This document shows positions 27,636-35,798 of a stretch of 49,066 bases of DNA, in pieces. This DNA comes from Pseudomonadota bacterium. GTDB lineage: Bacteria > Pseudomonadota > Gammaproteobacteria > Burkholderiales > Casimicrobiaceae. Made by a program: the position numbers and the translations under genes. The notes beneath the pieces are model-generated. The model was given only the letters and a program-made list of their open reading frames with translations, did no database searches and was not told the origin of the DNA. Each line of letters starts with the position of its first letter. Within the stretch, counting starts at the first letter, position 1. Where the stretch lies: positions 1 to 49,066 of the forward strand of contig JAFEDD010000038.1 of the NCBI GenBank assembly GCA_018241765.1, written 5' to 3'.

Positions 27636-28022
27636 TCAGTACGCGTCGGCTTCGGCTTGCGTCGGCGTCAGCGCCGCCGCGACGGCAGCGTCCCCCATCG
27701 CCTCCGGTGAAGCGGCGAAGGCGTCGGCCATGCGCTCGCGGGCACCGGGTTCCTGCATGCGCTCGTACATCGCGTCGAAGTCACGGGTCAGCGCGTCGAG
27801 GTCGGGGCTTGCCGCCTGCGCGAGCTCACGGTAACGCTCGACGGAGAGCAGCACCATCGCCGGTTGATCGTGCTTGGTCACGACGACGGCGCCCTGTCGG
27901 AGCACCGTTTTGCTGACCTGCTGCATGCCGGTCACCAGCGCACTGGCGCTGACCTTCGGCAACTGCTCGAAGAGGTCATCGGATCGGGCGTGGCGTCGAG
28001 GGCTGGCGGGCATGACGGTCAT
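27636..28022 (-). CDS. Phd/YefM-family antitoxin
   Basis: A 128-residue putative antitoxin. Residues about 20-65 match the Phd/YefM DNA-binding fold: VSASALVTGMQQVSKTVLRQGAVVVTKHDQPAMVLLSVERYREL. The longer acidic C-terminal half (DALTRDFDAMYERMQEPGARERMADAF) is the probable toxin-neutralising part. Start ATG 28022 is chosen; ATG 28013 also fits. The open frame continues upstream through the palindromic element, but that part is spurious. It is paired with a zeta-like kinase, an unusual partner. A 20-base palindrome about 60 bases upstream may be its autorepressor site. Confidence 0.82.
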   Translation of the reverse strand: MTVMPASPRRHARSDDLFEQLPKVSASALVTGMQQVSKTVLRQGAVVVTKHDQPAMVLLSVERYRELAQAASPDLDALTRDFDAMYERMQEPGARERMADAFAASPEAMGDAAVAAALTPTQAEADAY

Positions 28023-28078
28023 CTCGCGGAGCGCGGCATCGGATGCGGCCGGAGGGCACCCATCCTGCGGGCAATTTT

Positions 28079-28098
28079 CGTATTTTACGTAAATTACG
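28079..28098. promoter_or_regulatory. palindrome upstream of the Phd/YefM-zeta pair
   Basis: An AT-rich 20-base dyad with a perfect core TTTACGTAAA at 28084-28093, flanked by CGTA and TACG, has only one mismatched pair. Phd/YefM proteins repress their own operon by binding such palindromes, so this is the best operator candidate for the toxin-antitoxin pair. It lies between the antitoxin start and palindromic element copy B. Confidence 0.6.
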
Positions 28099-28150
28099 GA
28101 TTTTTTCCCAGGGAATGCGGCCAACCGGCCACCTGACACCCTTGGAAAGC

Positions 28151-28276
28151 TCAGCAACTTTTCTCCATAAACCGCATCCACAACGGGCTTGTCGGCACAT
28201 TTCATGCAAACTCGACTTTCGAACAATCCGAGCTGCAAGCCCGTTATGGATGCGCTTTTTGCAGCAAAGTTGTTGA
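28151..28276 (+). repeat. dispersed palindromic element, copy B
   Basis: One of four related elements. CGCATCCACAACGGGCTTG at about 28173-28191 pairs with CAAGCCCGTTATGGATGCG at 28236-28254 with one mismatch, and the outer ends TCAGCAACTT and AAGTTGTTGA pair with one mismatch. TCGA is at the exact centre (28212-28215). It lies upstream of the toxin-antitoxin pair, just beyond the nif3 stop. Confidence 0.88.
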
Positions 28277-28334
28277 TCGAATTTCGGCATGCGGGTGCAC
28301 GCGCAGCCACGCCGTCGGCGACGGGCCGCAGCGA

Positions 28335-29138
28335 TCAGACCGGCGAATTGACGTCGATGAACTGGTAGGTGATGCCGAAGCGCTGCACGAGATGGCCGCC
28401 CAGCGCGGCGACGCCGTCGCGCTCGGTGGCGTGGTGGCCGGCGGCGATCAGCGTGATGTTCGATTCGCGCGCCTGATGCACGTGCTGCTCGCTGATTTCG
28501 CCGGTGATGAAGGCATCGGCGCCCGCCGCGATGGCCTCGCCCAGCAGCGAGCCACCGGCGCCGGTGCACCAAGCGATGGTGCGGATCGGCCGATCGGGAT
28601 GCGAGAAGAGCGTGACGCGCCGCCCGAAGTGCCGCGCGACATAGGCCGCCAGCACCGTGCAACCGACCGTCGCGTTGACGCCGAGCCGCCCGAGCGTGAC
28701 GAGCCCCGCCTCACCGCAAGTACCCGTGGGCGACAGGCCGAGGCGGCGGCCGAGGCAGGCGTTGTTGCCCACCTCGGCGTGCACGTCGAGCGGCAGGTGA
28801 TAGGCGTAGAGATTGATGTCGTGCGCCAAGAGTGCCGCCACGCGCTCGCGGTGATAGCCCACCAGTGCGGGGCTGTCGCCCTTCCAGAAGAGACCGTGAT
28901 GGACGAGCAGCGCATCGGCCTTCATGGCGATCGCCTGTTCGATCAGGGCCTTGTTGGCGGTCACGCCGACCACCACATGGGAAACCATGTCGCGGCCCGC
29001 GACCTGCAGCCCGTTGAACGCTGCGTCCTTGAAGGCGCGGACGTTGAGAAAGTCATCGAGATGGCGCGCCAGTTCATCGCGGGCCACGCTGCGGCGGGCG
29101 AGCGCGGCGGCGTCGGTCGGGCTCGGGATGGATTGCAT
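28335..29138 (-). CDS. Nif3-like dinuclear metal centre protein
   Basis: A 267-residue NIF3/YbgI family protein forming hexameric rings with two metals per subunit; its cellular role is debated. Probable metal ligands lie in LLVHHGLFWKG, YHLPLDVH and the C-terminal AAGHHATERDGV, and GEISEQHVHQA is also conserved. The start at 29138 (MQSIPSPTDAAAL) is the nearest ATG to the conserved region; no ribosome site is obvious. It is divergent from the htrA gene, with 132 bases between start codons. In many betaproteobacteria nif3 precedes petABC directly; here asd and a toxin-antitoxin pair lie between them. Confidence 0.92.
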   Translation of the reverse strand: MQSIPSPTDAAALARRSVARDELARHLDDFLNVRAFKDAAFNGLQVAGRDMVSHVVVGVTANKALIEQAIAMKADALLVHHGLFWKGDSPALVGYHRERVAALLAHDINLYAYHLPLDVHAEVGNNACLGRRLGLSPTGTCGEAGLVTLGRLGVNATVGCTVLAAYVARHFGRRVTLFSHPDRPIRTIAWCTGAGGSLLGEAIAAGADAFITGEISEQHVHQARESNITLIAAGHHATERDGVAALGGHLVQRFGITYQFIDVNSPV

Positions 29139-29270
29139 AATAGAAGAGGGTTCAACGGCGCGCATGGCTTCTTTCACGCATTCACCCGCCCGGGCCCAGC
29201 GTCCGGGGGTCGCGCCGTGCGCGGCGAGGTGCTGCTTTTTCGGCCACTGTTACCCGGCGGGAGTTTGACG

Positions 29271-30473
29271 ATGCTGCGACGATTATGGCTGGTTTTTGCT
29301 CAGGTCTGCACGGTTTGTGTCGCCCTGATCTTCACCGTGAGCACGCTGCGGCCAGAGTGGCTCGCGCGAAGCCCCGCCGCGCCCGCGCCGCACGCACCGG
29401 CCCCCACCGCGTCGGCCTCGTCGCCATCGGCCCCGGTGACGCCCGTTGCCGTGGGCGGCAAGCCGGCTGACGCGGCGTCGGTATCGGTCGGGGGCTTCCG
29501 CCGCGCTGCCGAGCGCGCGCTGCCCTCGGTGGTGAAAATTGCCACCAGTGTGCGTCGCCCTCGCGGCTCCGTCGACAATCCCTTCGACCCCCAGAGCTTC
29601 TTCGGAAACCGCCGCGAGGCCGATCGGCAGACCGTGCTCGGCGAAGGCTCGGGCGTCATCGTGCGCCCCGACGGCTACATCCTGACCAACAACCATGTGC
29701 TCGAAGGCGCGCAGCAGGTGCAGGTGGAACTCTCCGACCGCCGCGTGCTGCCGGCACGTCTGATCGGCACCGACGCACTGACCGATCTCGCCGTCATCAA
29801 GGTCGAGGCGAACGCGCTGCCCGCGGTGCCGCTCGGTGACTCGCAGGCGCTGCACGTCGGCGACATCGTGCTTGCGATCGGCAACCCCTTCGGCGTGTTC
29901 GGCAACACGGTGACCATGGGCATCGTCAGCGCACTCGGCCGCACGCAGATCGCCGAAGGCAATCCCTTCGAGAGCTTCATCCAGACCGACGCCGCCATCA
30001 ATCAGGGCAACTCGGGCGGCGCGCTGGTCAACGTGCAGGGCGAGCTGGTCGGCATCAATTCGGCGATCTTCACCCGCACCGGTGACTTCTCCGGCATCGG
30101 CTTCGCCATCCCGACCGCCATCGCGCAGCCCATCATGGAGCAATTGATCGCGCACGGCGAAGTCAAACGCGGCTACATCGGCGCCAACCTCGGCCCGGTG
30201 ACGCCGGAGATCGCCGCTCGCCTCGCGCTGAAGCAGACCGGTGGCGCCTTCGTCGCGGCGGTGCTCGACGGCGCGCCGGCCAGCCGTGCGGGGCTGCGCG
30301 TGAACGACGTCATCGTCGAAGTGGACGGCCGGGCAACCCAGGAACCCGCCGACGCCATCAACACCATCGCCATGAGTGCGCCCGAGCAGACGATTCCGCT
30401 CAAGGTGCTGCGCGGTGGTGAAACCGTCGATCTGAAAATCACGCTGGGTCGGCGGCCGCAGCCGCGGCGCTGA
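29271..30473 (+). CDS. HtrA/DegQ-like periplasmic serine protease with one PDZ domain
   Basis: A 400-residue trypsin-like protease. An N-terminal hydrophobic anchor (about 5-25) is followed by a Pro/Ala-rich spacer, the protease domain (about 75-285) and a single PDZ domain (about 295-395). The catalytic triad is His142 (TNNHVL), Asp172 (LTDLAVIK) and Ser248 (GNSGGAL). One PDZ and an uncleaved-looking anchor make it DegS-like in layout, although no RseA-related genes are near. The ATG at 29271 has GGGAG 9 bases upstream. It is convergent with tatC, as is common in betaproteobacteria where htrA lies beside the Tat genes. Confidence 0.94.
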   Translation: MLRRLWLVFAQVCTVCVALIFTVSTLRPEWLARSPAAPAPHAPAPTASASSPSAPVTPVAVGGKPADAASVSVGGFRRAAERALPSVVKIATSVRRPRGSVDNPFDPQSFFGNRREADRQTVLGEGSGVIVRPDGYILTNNHVLEGAQQVQVELSDRRVLPARLIGTDALTDLAVIKVEANALPAVPLGDSQALHVGDIVLAIGNPFGVFGNTVTMGIVSALGRTQIAEGNPFESFIQTDAAINQGNSGGALVNVQGELVGINSAIFTRTGDFSGIGFAIPTAIAQPIMEQLIAHGEVKRGYIGANLGPVTPEIAARLALKQTGGAFVAAVLDGAPASRAGLRVNDVIVEVDGRATQEPADAINTIAMSAPEQTIPLKVLRGGETVDLKITLGRRPQPRR

Positions 30474-30491
30474 CGGCGCTGACTCGGCCTT

Positions 30492-31259
30492 TCAGGCGTC
30501 CGAGGGCGCCTGTCGCTCGGCCTCGTCGCGGCTGCGCGGCGTGATGAAGCGGCTGACGACGATGCCGACCTCGTAGAGCAGCACCAGGGGCACCGCGAGA
30601 AAGAGCTGCGAGAGCACATCGGGCGGCGTGACGACGGCCGCGATGACGAAGGCGGCGACGATGAAGTAGCCGCGAAACTCCGCCAGCTGCGCGACGGTGA
30701 CGATGCCTGCGCGCGCCAGCACCGCGAGCACCACCGGCGTCTCGAAGGTGATGCCGAAAGCAATGAACATGGTGAGCGCGAAGCTCCAGTATTTGTCGAT
30801 GTCGGTGGCCATCTGCACGCCCACCGGCGTGAAGCTGACGAAGGTCTTGAAGATCGACGGAAAAACGACGAAGTAGGCGAACGCCATGCCGGCGAAGAAG
30901 AGCAGCGTGGAGGAGACGATGATCGGCAGCGCCATCTTCTTCTCGTGCGCGTAGAGCCCCGGCGCCACGAATGCCCACATCTGATAGAGCACGATCGGCA
31001 GCGCCACCAGAAAGCCCGTCATCAACGTGACCTTGAGCGGGATGAAGAACGTCCCGGTGACGTCGGTGGCGATCATGCGCGCGCCTTCGGGCAGCGCATG
31101 CATCAGCGGCGCCGCCACCAGCGAGTAGAGCTCCTTCATGCCGGGCCAGGCCATCAGCGCAAAGGTCGCAACCAGCACGGCGACGACCGCCTTGACCAGC
31201 CGCTCGCGCAACTCGACCAGATGCGAGATGAAGGTTTCCTGGGGCGATTCGTCCGTCAT
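30492..31259 (-). CDS. tatC: Sec-independent protein translocase TatC
   Basis: A 255-residue six-helix membrane protein that recognises twin-arginine signals. It has the conserved N-terminus FISHLVELRERL, the PALYAHEKK-like loop (FVAPGLYAHEKK), the FFAGMAFAYFVVFP helix region and AFGITFETPVVLAVLARAGI, with Glu in the TM4 region. The start MTDES at 31259 follows the tatB stop by about 40 bases. It is the last gene of tatAB C order in this operon. Rieske and flavocytochrome flavoproteins in the window carry substrate signals for it. Confidence 0.96.
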   Translation of the reverse strand: MTDESPQETFISHLVELRERLVKAVVAVLVATFALMAWPGMKELYSLVAAPLMHALPEGARMIATDVTGTFFIPLKVTLMTGFLVALPIVLYQMWAFVAPGLYAHEKKMALPIIVSSTLLFFAGMAFAYFVVFPSIFKTFVSFTPVGVQMATDIDKYWSFALTMFIAFGITFETPVVLAVLARAGIVTVAQLAEFRGYFIVAAFVIAAVVTPPDVLSQLFLAVPLVLLYEVGIVVSRFITPRSRDEAERQAPSDA

Positions 31260-31296
31260 GGCGATGGCGTTGGGTTCACGTGGCGCGCGTTGCCGC

Positions 31297-31824
31297 TCAG
31301 GCCGGCTTGCCGGCCGCGGCATTGGCGGGGGCCGGAGGGGTTGCCGGTGCCTCCTCCGCGCGCGGCGCCGTCGCCGCACTCGCCTGCTCGGCGATCGAAA
31401 GATCGAGCGCAGCGGCTTCGTGATCGAGCGTTGCGTCCGCGAGCGGGGCGGTGCCGACCTCGGACGACGCCACCGGAGGCGGCAGGCCGCTCTCCGCTGC
31501 GGCCAGGGCCTCGGCCTCGGCCGCCGCCAGCGCCGTGTTGACGCTTTGCTCGACCTTGGTCGCTTCGGCCTCCACGCTGCGGGCGGCGTCGTTGACGCTG
31601 GTCTCGAAGCTGCGCGCGGCGTCCTGCGCCTGCTGTTGCAGCTTGCGCAGTTCCTCCATCTGCATCTCGCGGTCGATGTCCGCCTTGACCTGGTTGGCGT
31701 AGCTGCGCGCCCGACCGAGCAGATGGCCGATGGTGCGTGCCACGCGCGGCAGTTTCTCCGGCCCGAGCACGATCAGCGCGACGAGCGCGATGATCATCAT
31801 CTTGCCGAAGGAAAGCTCAAACAT
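31297..31824 (-). CDS. tatB: Sec-independent protein translocase TatB
   Basis: A 175-residue single-helix Tat subunit. The start MFELSFGKMMIIALVALIVLGPEKLPRVART has the TatB-typical Glu3, the helix and the GPEKLP hinge. A long amphipathic helix (about 35-100) and an Ala/Pro-rich acidic tail follow. TatB joins TatC in signal recognition. The gap to tatA is 123 bases and holds a short heptamer repeat. Confidence 0.96.
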   Translation of the reverse strand: MFELSFGKMMIIALVALIVLGPEKLPRVARTIGHLLGRARSYANQVKADIDREMQMEELRKLQQQAQDAARSFETSVNDAARSVEAEATKVEQSVNTALAAAEAEALAAAESGLPPPVASSEVGTAPLADATLDHEAAALDLSIAEQASAATAPRAEEAPATPPAPANAAAGKPA

Positions 31825-31904
31825 CGTTCAGCACGCAGGGCGTCGCGAACACACGGCCACCATCGACCGCGCGAGGAGAAGCGTGCCGGGATCGGAGAGC
31901 AAGC

Positions 31905-31925
31905 CGCTCACGGCTCACGGTTCAC
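31905..31925. repeat. heptamer tandem repeat in the tatA-tatB gap
   Basis: GCTCACG GCTCACG GTTCAC reads on the minus strand as three near-identical 7-base units (GTGAACC GTGAGCC GTGAGCG). It lies between two genes of one operon. Confidence 0.7.
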
Positions 31926-31947
31926 TGCTGAAGACGCGCCGACGCGG

Positions 31948-32172
31948 CTATACCTTGTCGCGCTTGACTTCGCCTTCGATCACCTGCGGCGCGGCCTGGG
32001 CGGTGCTTTCGACCGTACCCTTGGCCGCCTCTTCGCCACCCTTCACGCCTTCCTTGAAATCCTTCACGGCACCGCCCAAGTCCTTGCCGATGTTGCGCAG
32101 CTTCTTGGTGCCGAACACCATCACGACGATCAGCAGCACGATCAACCAGTGCCAAATCGAGAACGATCCCAT
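31948..32172 (-). CDS. tatA: Sec-independent protein translocase TatA
   Basis: A 74-residue TatA: short N-terminus, membrane helix (about 6-22, [17 protein letters not shown]), the hinge [14 protein letters not shown] and an amphipathic helix [15 protein letters not shown], then an acidic tail. TatA oligomers form the export pore. GAGGAG lies about 8 bases before the ATG and overlaps the end of the upstream TatA-like small gene. It is the normal-length copy of the pair. Confidence 0.96.
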   Translation of the reverse strand: MGSFSIWHWLIVLLIVVMVFGTKKLRNIGKDLGGAVKDFKEGVKGGEEAAKGTVESTAQAAPQVIEGEVKRDKV

Positions 32173-32183
32173 GTGTCAACTCC

Positions 32184-32354
32184 TCAAGATCCGCGCAGCA
32201 CTGCCAACAGCAGCCACGCTATCAACAAACCGGCGCCGCATTCCAACAGCGGCTCCCAACGTACGCGTGCACTCACGCGCCACTCACGGGGACCCAACAG
32301 CATCAGCACGATCATGAACACGATCAACCAGTGCCAGATCGAGAACGAGACCAT
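32184..32354 (-). CDS. 56-residue TatA-derived small membrane protein
   Basis: A small gene not previously listed because of its size. The N-terminus [21 protein letters not shown] is nearly the same as the first 21 residues of TatA ([20 protein letters not shown]), including the polar SIWHW entry. It then reads GPREW, echoing the GPEKL hinge of TatB. Instead of an amphipathic helix it has a basic stretch RVSARVRW and a second hydrophobic segment (about 41-53, GLLIAWLLLAVL) ending RGS. The DNA match extends beyond the helix codons (ACGATCAACCAGTGCCA recurs in both). It starts 11 bases after the HIT stop and ends 11 bases before the tatA start, inside the operon. It could be a second-copy remnant, or a functional TatA variant or modulator. 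Confidence 0.7.
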   Translation of the reverse strand: MVSFSIWHWLIVFMIVLMLLGPREWRVSARVRWEPLLECGAGLLIAWLLLAVLRGS

Positions 32355-32365
32355 CGGGCACCCCG

Positions 32366-32728
32366 CTACTCATCCATCGCCATCATGCGGCCCAGCGGCC
32401 CCGGCCCGCCCAGCACGTGCATGTGCAGGTGGAACACATCCTGCCGGCCGACCCGCCCGTCGTTGATGATGGTGCGCAGGCCGTCGACCGAGCCCTGTTC
32501 ACGCGCAATCTGCGGCGCGACCAAGAGCATTTTACCGAGCACGGCCTGATCCTCCGGCGCGGTGGCCGAGAGCCCGCTGACGTGCCTTTTCGGCACCACC
32601 AGCAGATGCACCGGCGCGCTCGGGTGGATGTCCTTGAACGCGAGCACGTCGTCGTCCTCGTAGACCTTGGTGGAGGGAATTTCGCCGCGGATGATCTTGC
32701 AGAAGATGCAGGCAGGGTCAGTGCTCAT
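32366..32728 (-). CDS. HIT-family nucleotide hydrolase
   Basis: A 120-residue histidine triad protein (HinT-like), which hydrolyses nucleoside phosphoramidates such as AMP-lysine. It has CIFCKIIRGEIPSTKVYEDDDVLAFKDI at the start, and the triad sequence HLHMHVLGG near residue 100-108. C7/C10-type cysteines are in the CIFC motif. It precedes the TatA-like gene by 11 bases and follows hisE in the conserved his-tat order. Confidence 0.95.
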   Translation of the reverse strand: MSTDPACIFCKIIRGEIPSTKVYEDDDVLAFKDIHPSAPVHLLVVPKRHVSGLSATAPEDQAVLGKMLLVAPQIAREQGSVDGLRTIINDGRVGRQDVFHLHMHVLGGPGPLGRMMAMDE

Positions 32729-32787
32729 GATGCGTAACGACTACGTGATTGAAATGAAGCTCGGTGGCAGCGGGCGTGGGTTGCGAT

Positions 32788-33156
32788 TCATCGCGCACGC
32801 GCGGCCTTCTCGTCGAGCCCGGAGAGGCCCTCGCGCCGCGCAAGCTCGGCGAGCACGTCGGCGCCTTCGACATCGTAGCGCGACATCGCCACCAGCATGT
32901 GAAACCAAAGGTCGGCCGCCTCGGCGACGACGCGCGCACGCTCGCCATGCTCCGTGCCGTGCTCCGCGTCCTTGCAGGCCATGATGAATTCGGCCGCCTC
33001 CTCGCCCACCTTTTTCAGCGCGGCCTCGGGCGCGCGGGCGAGAAGCCGTGCGACGTAGGACGCGGCCGGGTCGCCTCCCGAGCGCGCCGCGATGGTCTGC
33101 GCAAGACGTGCCAGCACGTCGCCGGCGGCATCGGCGCGCGTGGTCTCAGCGTTCAC
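32788..33156 (-). CDS. hisE: phosphoribosyl-ATP pyrophosphatase
   Basis: A 122-residue all-helical MazG-like enzyme removing pyrophosphate from phosphoribosyl-ATP in histidine synthesis. The motif [16 protein letters not shown] with the ExxE residues and the later [13 protein letters not shown] (ExxD) supply the metal site. It overlaps the end of hisI by 11 bases, so the two are translationally coupled. It is a separate gene here, whereas enteric bacteria have a HisIE fusion. Confidence 0.95.
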   Translation of the reverse strand: MNAETTRADAAGDVLARLAQTIAARSGGDPAASYVARLLARAPEAALKKVGEEAAEFIMACKDAEHGTEHGERARVVAEAADLWFHMLVAMSRYDVEGADVLAELARREGLSGLDEKAARAR

Positions 33157-33559
33157 GATAGATTTCCTCTTCGCTTTTGATCGGCGCGAATCGCGTGACC
33201 CAGCCTGCGCCTTCGAGCCGCTGATAAAAACAGCTGCGCCGCCCGGTATGGCAGGCGATGCCGCCGAGTTGATCGACCTTCAGCAAGAGCGCATCTCCGT
33301 CGCAGTCCAGATGCATTTCGCGCACGATCTGCAGGTGCCCCGAGCGCTCGCCCTTCATCCACGCCGACTGCCGCGAGCGCGAGTAATAGCAGGCGCGCCC
33401 CGTCTCCAGCGTGCGCAGCAGCGCGGCGCGATCCATCCAGGCGAGCATCAGGACTTCCCCGCTCGCCGCGTCCTGCGCGATGGCGGGCACGAGGCCGCGC
33501 GCATCGAAGCGCACGGCGGCGAGCGCCTCCTCGGAAATGCCGATTCGAGCCTCGCTCAT
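33146..33559 (-). CDS. hisI: phosphoribosyl-AMP cyclohydrolase
   Basis: A 137-residue enzyme opening the adenine ring of phosphoribosyl-AMP in histidine synthesis. Motifs are [38 protein letters not shown], the Mg-site [11 protein letters not shown] and the Zn-site CHTGRRSC. The start at 33559 ([11 protein letters not shown]) is selected because the longer open frame runs back through palindromic element copy C and into antisense maiA. It overlaps hisE. Confidence 0.95.
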   Translation of the reverse strand: MSEARIGISEEALAAVRFDARGLVPAIAQDAASGEVLMLAWMDRAALLRTLETGRACYYSRSRQSAWMKGERSGHLQIVREMHLDCDGDALLLKVDQLGGIACHTGRRSCFYQRLEGAGWVTRFAPIKSEEEIYRER

Positions 33560-33580
33560 CGTCTCAATCCGCCAAAAATC

Positions 33581-33706
33581 ATCAACGACTTTTCTCTGGA
33601 AGCCGCATCCATGACGGGCTTCGCGCCGAAAAACATCGAAAGTCGGGTTTTCGCCGAATCGCGCTCCAAGCCCTTCATGGATGCGCCTTTCAAGGAAAAG
33701 TTGTAT
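33581..33706 (-). repeat. dispersed palindromic element, copy C (reverse orientation)
   Basis: One of four related elements. GCCGCATCCATGACGGGCTT (33602-33621) pairs with AAGCCCTTCATGGATGCGC (about 33668-33686) almost perfectly, and the outer parts around CGACTTTTC and GAAAAGTTG pair as well. Its centre reads TCGG rather than TCGA, at the symmetrical point (33643-33646). The central CGACTTTCG is on the minus strand, so this copy is inverted with respect to the others. It fills the gap between the hisI start and the maiA stop, ending 5 bases short of the latter. Confidence 0.88.
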
Positions 33707-33710
33707 CGCA

Positions 33711-34358
33711 TCACGGCGCAAAATCGGGCTGCTGTTTGGGGTGCGCGGCGACGAACGCGGGCAAGGTGTTGCACAGCGCGTCGATGGCGACGATGCGCGG
33801 ATATTGGCTGACATCGACGTTGAAGCGCCGCGCCGAAAACACCTGCGGCACCAGCACGCAATCGGCGAGCGTGGGCAGGTCGCCACAGCAGAACGCGCCG
33901 CTCAGACCCGAGCGATCCAACGCCTGCTCGAACGCCTCGAACCCGGTCTCGATCCAATGCGCGATCCACGCATCCTTCTGCTGCTGGGTGACGCCGATCT
34001 CATTGGTGAGCCAGTTGAGCACCCGGGCATTGTTGAGCGGATGCACATCGCAGGCGAGCGACTGCGCGAGTGCGCGCACATGAGCGCGGGCATGGCGATC
34101 CTTCGGCAGCAGCGGCGACTTGCGCGGCTTCAGTTCGTCGAGGTATTCGATGATGGCGAGCGACTGCGTGAGCACCGCCCCATCGTCGTCGACCAGCGTC
34201 GGCACCAGTCCGAAGGGATTGATGCGCAGGTATTCGGGCGCGCGCTGTTCGCGCTTGAGCAGATGCACGCCGATGTAGTCCCACGCGATGCCCTTCAGGT
34301 TCAGCGCGATGCGAACGCGATAGGCCGCCGAGGAGCGGTAGTAGTTGTAGAGCTTCAT
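33711..34358 (-). CDS. maiA: maleylacetoacetate isomerase-like zeta-class glutathione S-transferase
   Basis: A 215-residue GST. The zeta-class signature [17 protein letters not shown] is at the start, followed by [29 protein letters not shown] and the helical domain with [22 protein letters not shown] and [21 protein letters not shown]. This class isomerises maleylacetoacetate (or maleylpyruvate) using glutathione. It could work with fahA, which is about 15 kb away. [10 protein letters not shown] at 34358 is the family-like start; an ATG at 34379 is possible. It follows glutaryl-CoA dehydrogenase by about 55 bases on the same strand. Confidence 0.88.
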   Translation of the reverse strand: MKLYNYYRSSAAYRVRIALNLKGIAWDYIGVHLLKREQRAPEYLRINPFGLVPTLVDDDGAVLTQSLAIIEYLDELKPRKSPLLPKDRHARAHVRALAQSLACDVHPLNNARVLNWLTNEIGVTQQQKDAWIAHWIETGFEAFEQALDRSGLSGAFCCGDLPTLADCVLVPQVFSARRFNVDVSQYPRIVAIDALCNTLPAFVAAHPKQQPDFAP

Positions 34359-34414
34359 GCGCGCGGCGGGTGTCGTCATGGGGCGGTTGGGTGTGGATCG
34401 CGCCGGCGCGGGGC

Positions 34415-35602
34415 TCAGTTCGCGAACGCGGCGATGCCGGTCTGCGCACGGCCGAGGATCAGCGCGTGGATGTCATGCGTGCCCTCGTAGGTGTTGACGA
34501 CTTCGAGGTTGACCAGATGGCGAGCCACGCCGAATTCGTCGCTGATGCCGTTGCCGCCCATCATGTCACGCGCCAGACGGGCAATGTCGAGCGACTTGCC
34601 GCAGCTGTTGCGCTTCATGATGCTGGTGATCTCGACGGCGGCACTGCCCTCGTCCTTCATGCGCCCCAGCCGCAGACAGCCTTGCAGCCCGAGCGTGATC
34701 TCGGTCTGCATGTCGGCGAGCTTCTTCTGGATCAACTGGTTGGCGGCCAGCGGGCGGCCGAACTGCTTGCGATCGAGCACGTACTGCCGCGCGCGATGCC
34801 AGCAATCCTCGGCCGCACCCAGCGCGCCCCAGGCGATGCCGTAGCGCGCGGAATTGAGGCAGGTGAACGGCCCCTTCAGCCCTTCGACGCCGGGCATTTC
34901 GTTTTCGGCCGGCACGAAGACTTCATCCATCACGATCTCGCCCGTGGTCGAGGCGCGCAGGCCGACCTTGCCCTTGATCGCCGGCGCCGACAGACCCTTC
35001 ATGCCCTTCTCGAGAATGAAGCCGCGAATGCGACCTTCATCGTTTTTCGCCCACACCACGAACACGTCAGCAAACGGTGAATTCGAAATCCACATCTTGG
35101 CGCCGGTCAGCGAGAAGCCACCGGGCACGGTTCTCGCGCGGGTGACCATGCTGCCGGGGTCGGAGCCGTGGTTCGGTTCGGTCAACCCGAAGCAACCGAT
35201 CCACTCGCCGGTGGCGAGCTTGGGCAGATATTTGCGCTTCTGCGCCTCGCTGCCGAACTCATGGATCGGCACCATCACCAGCGAGCTCTGCACGCTCATC
35301 ATCGAGCGATAGCCGGAATCGACACGCTCGATCTCGCGCGCGATGAGGCCATAGCAGACATAGTTCAGCCCGGCGCCGCCGTAGGCTTCGGGAATCGTCG
35401 GGCCAAGCAAGCCGAGCGCGCCCATCTCGCGAAAGATCGCCGGATCGGTGTGCTCGTTGCGAAATGCCTCGGTCACGCGCGGCAGCAATTTGTCCTGCGC
35501 GTAAGCGGCCGCGGCATCGCGCACCATGCGCTCCTCGTCGCTCAACTGCTGGTCGAGCAGGAGCGGATCGCTCCAATGGAAGGTCGCTTTGCTGGTGGCC
35601 AT
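34415..35602 (-). CDS. gcdH: glutaryl-CoA dehydrogenase
   Basis: A 395-residue FAD dehydrogenase that oxidises and decarboxylates glutaryl-CoA to crotonyl-CoA in lysine/tryptophan/benzoate breakdown. The N-terminal [24 protein letters not shown] is typical of this group. [34 protein letters not shown] and [21 protein letters not shown] follow, and the catalytic Glu is in [17 protein letters not shown]. The substrate call rests on the overall family resemblance; a related acyl-CoA dehydrogenase cannot be excluded. It uses ETF as electron acceptor. Confidence 0.93.
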   Translation of the reverse strand: MATSKATFHWSDPLLLDQQLSDEERMVRDAAAAYAQDKLLPRVTEAFRNEHTDPAIFREMGALGLLGPTIPEAYGGAGLNYVCYGLIAREIERVDSGYRSMMSVQSSLVMVPIHEFGSEAQKRKYLPKLATGEWIGCFGLTEPNHGSDPGSMVTRARTVPGGFSLTGAKMWISNSPFADVFVVWAKNDEGRIRGFILEKGMKGLSAPAIKGKVGLRASTTGEIVMDEVFVPAENEMPGVEGLKGPFTCLNSARYGIAWGALGAAEDCWHRARQYVLDRKQFGRPLAANQLIQKKLADMQTEITLGLQGCLRLGRMKDEGSAAVEITSIMKRNSCGKSLDIARLARDMMGGNGISDEFGVARHLVNLEVVNTYEGTHDIHALILGRAQTGIAAFAN

Positions 35603-35798
35603 GAAAATCCTCTGAGGTCGGAAGGGCGCGCACTGCCAAGGCTGATGTCACCCCGGCGCAATTTTGTGCAATGATAGTCAGCCCACGCCGCGCCGCCGGC
35701 CGGATCGATGCGAAATCAACGCATTCTCTAAGCTCACGCGGCGAAGCGCGTGCCTGCGCCACGCATCGACGCGCACAAAACGCTCGCCCGATGGCTGC

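Noticed and set aside
28392-29270. N-terminal extension of the HtrA open frame (693 codons)
   Set aside because: It runs antisense to nif3; the protease starts at 29271 with its hydrophobic anchor.
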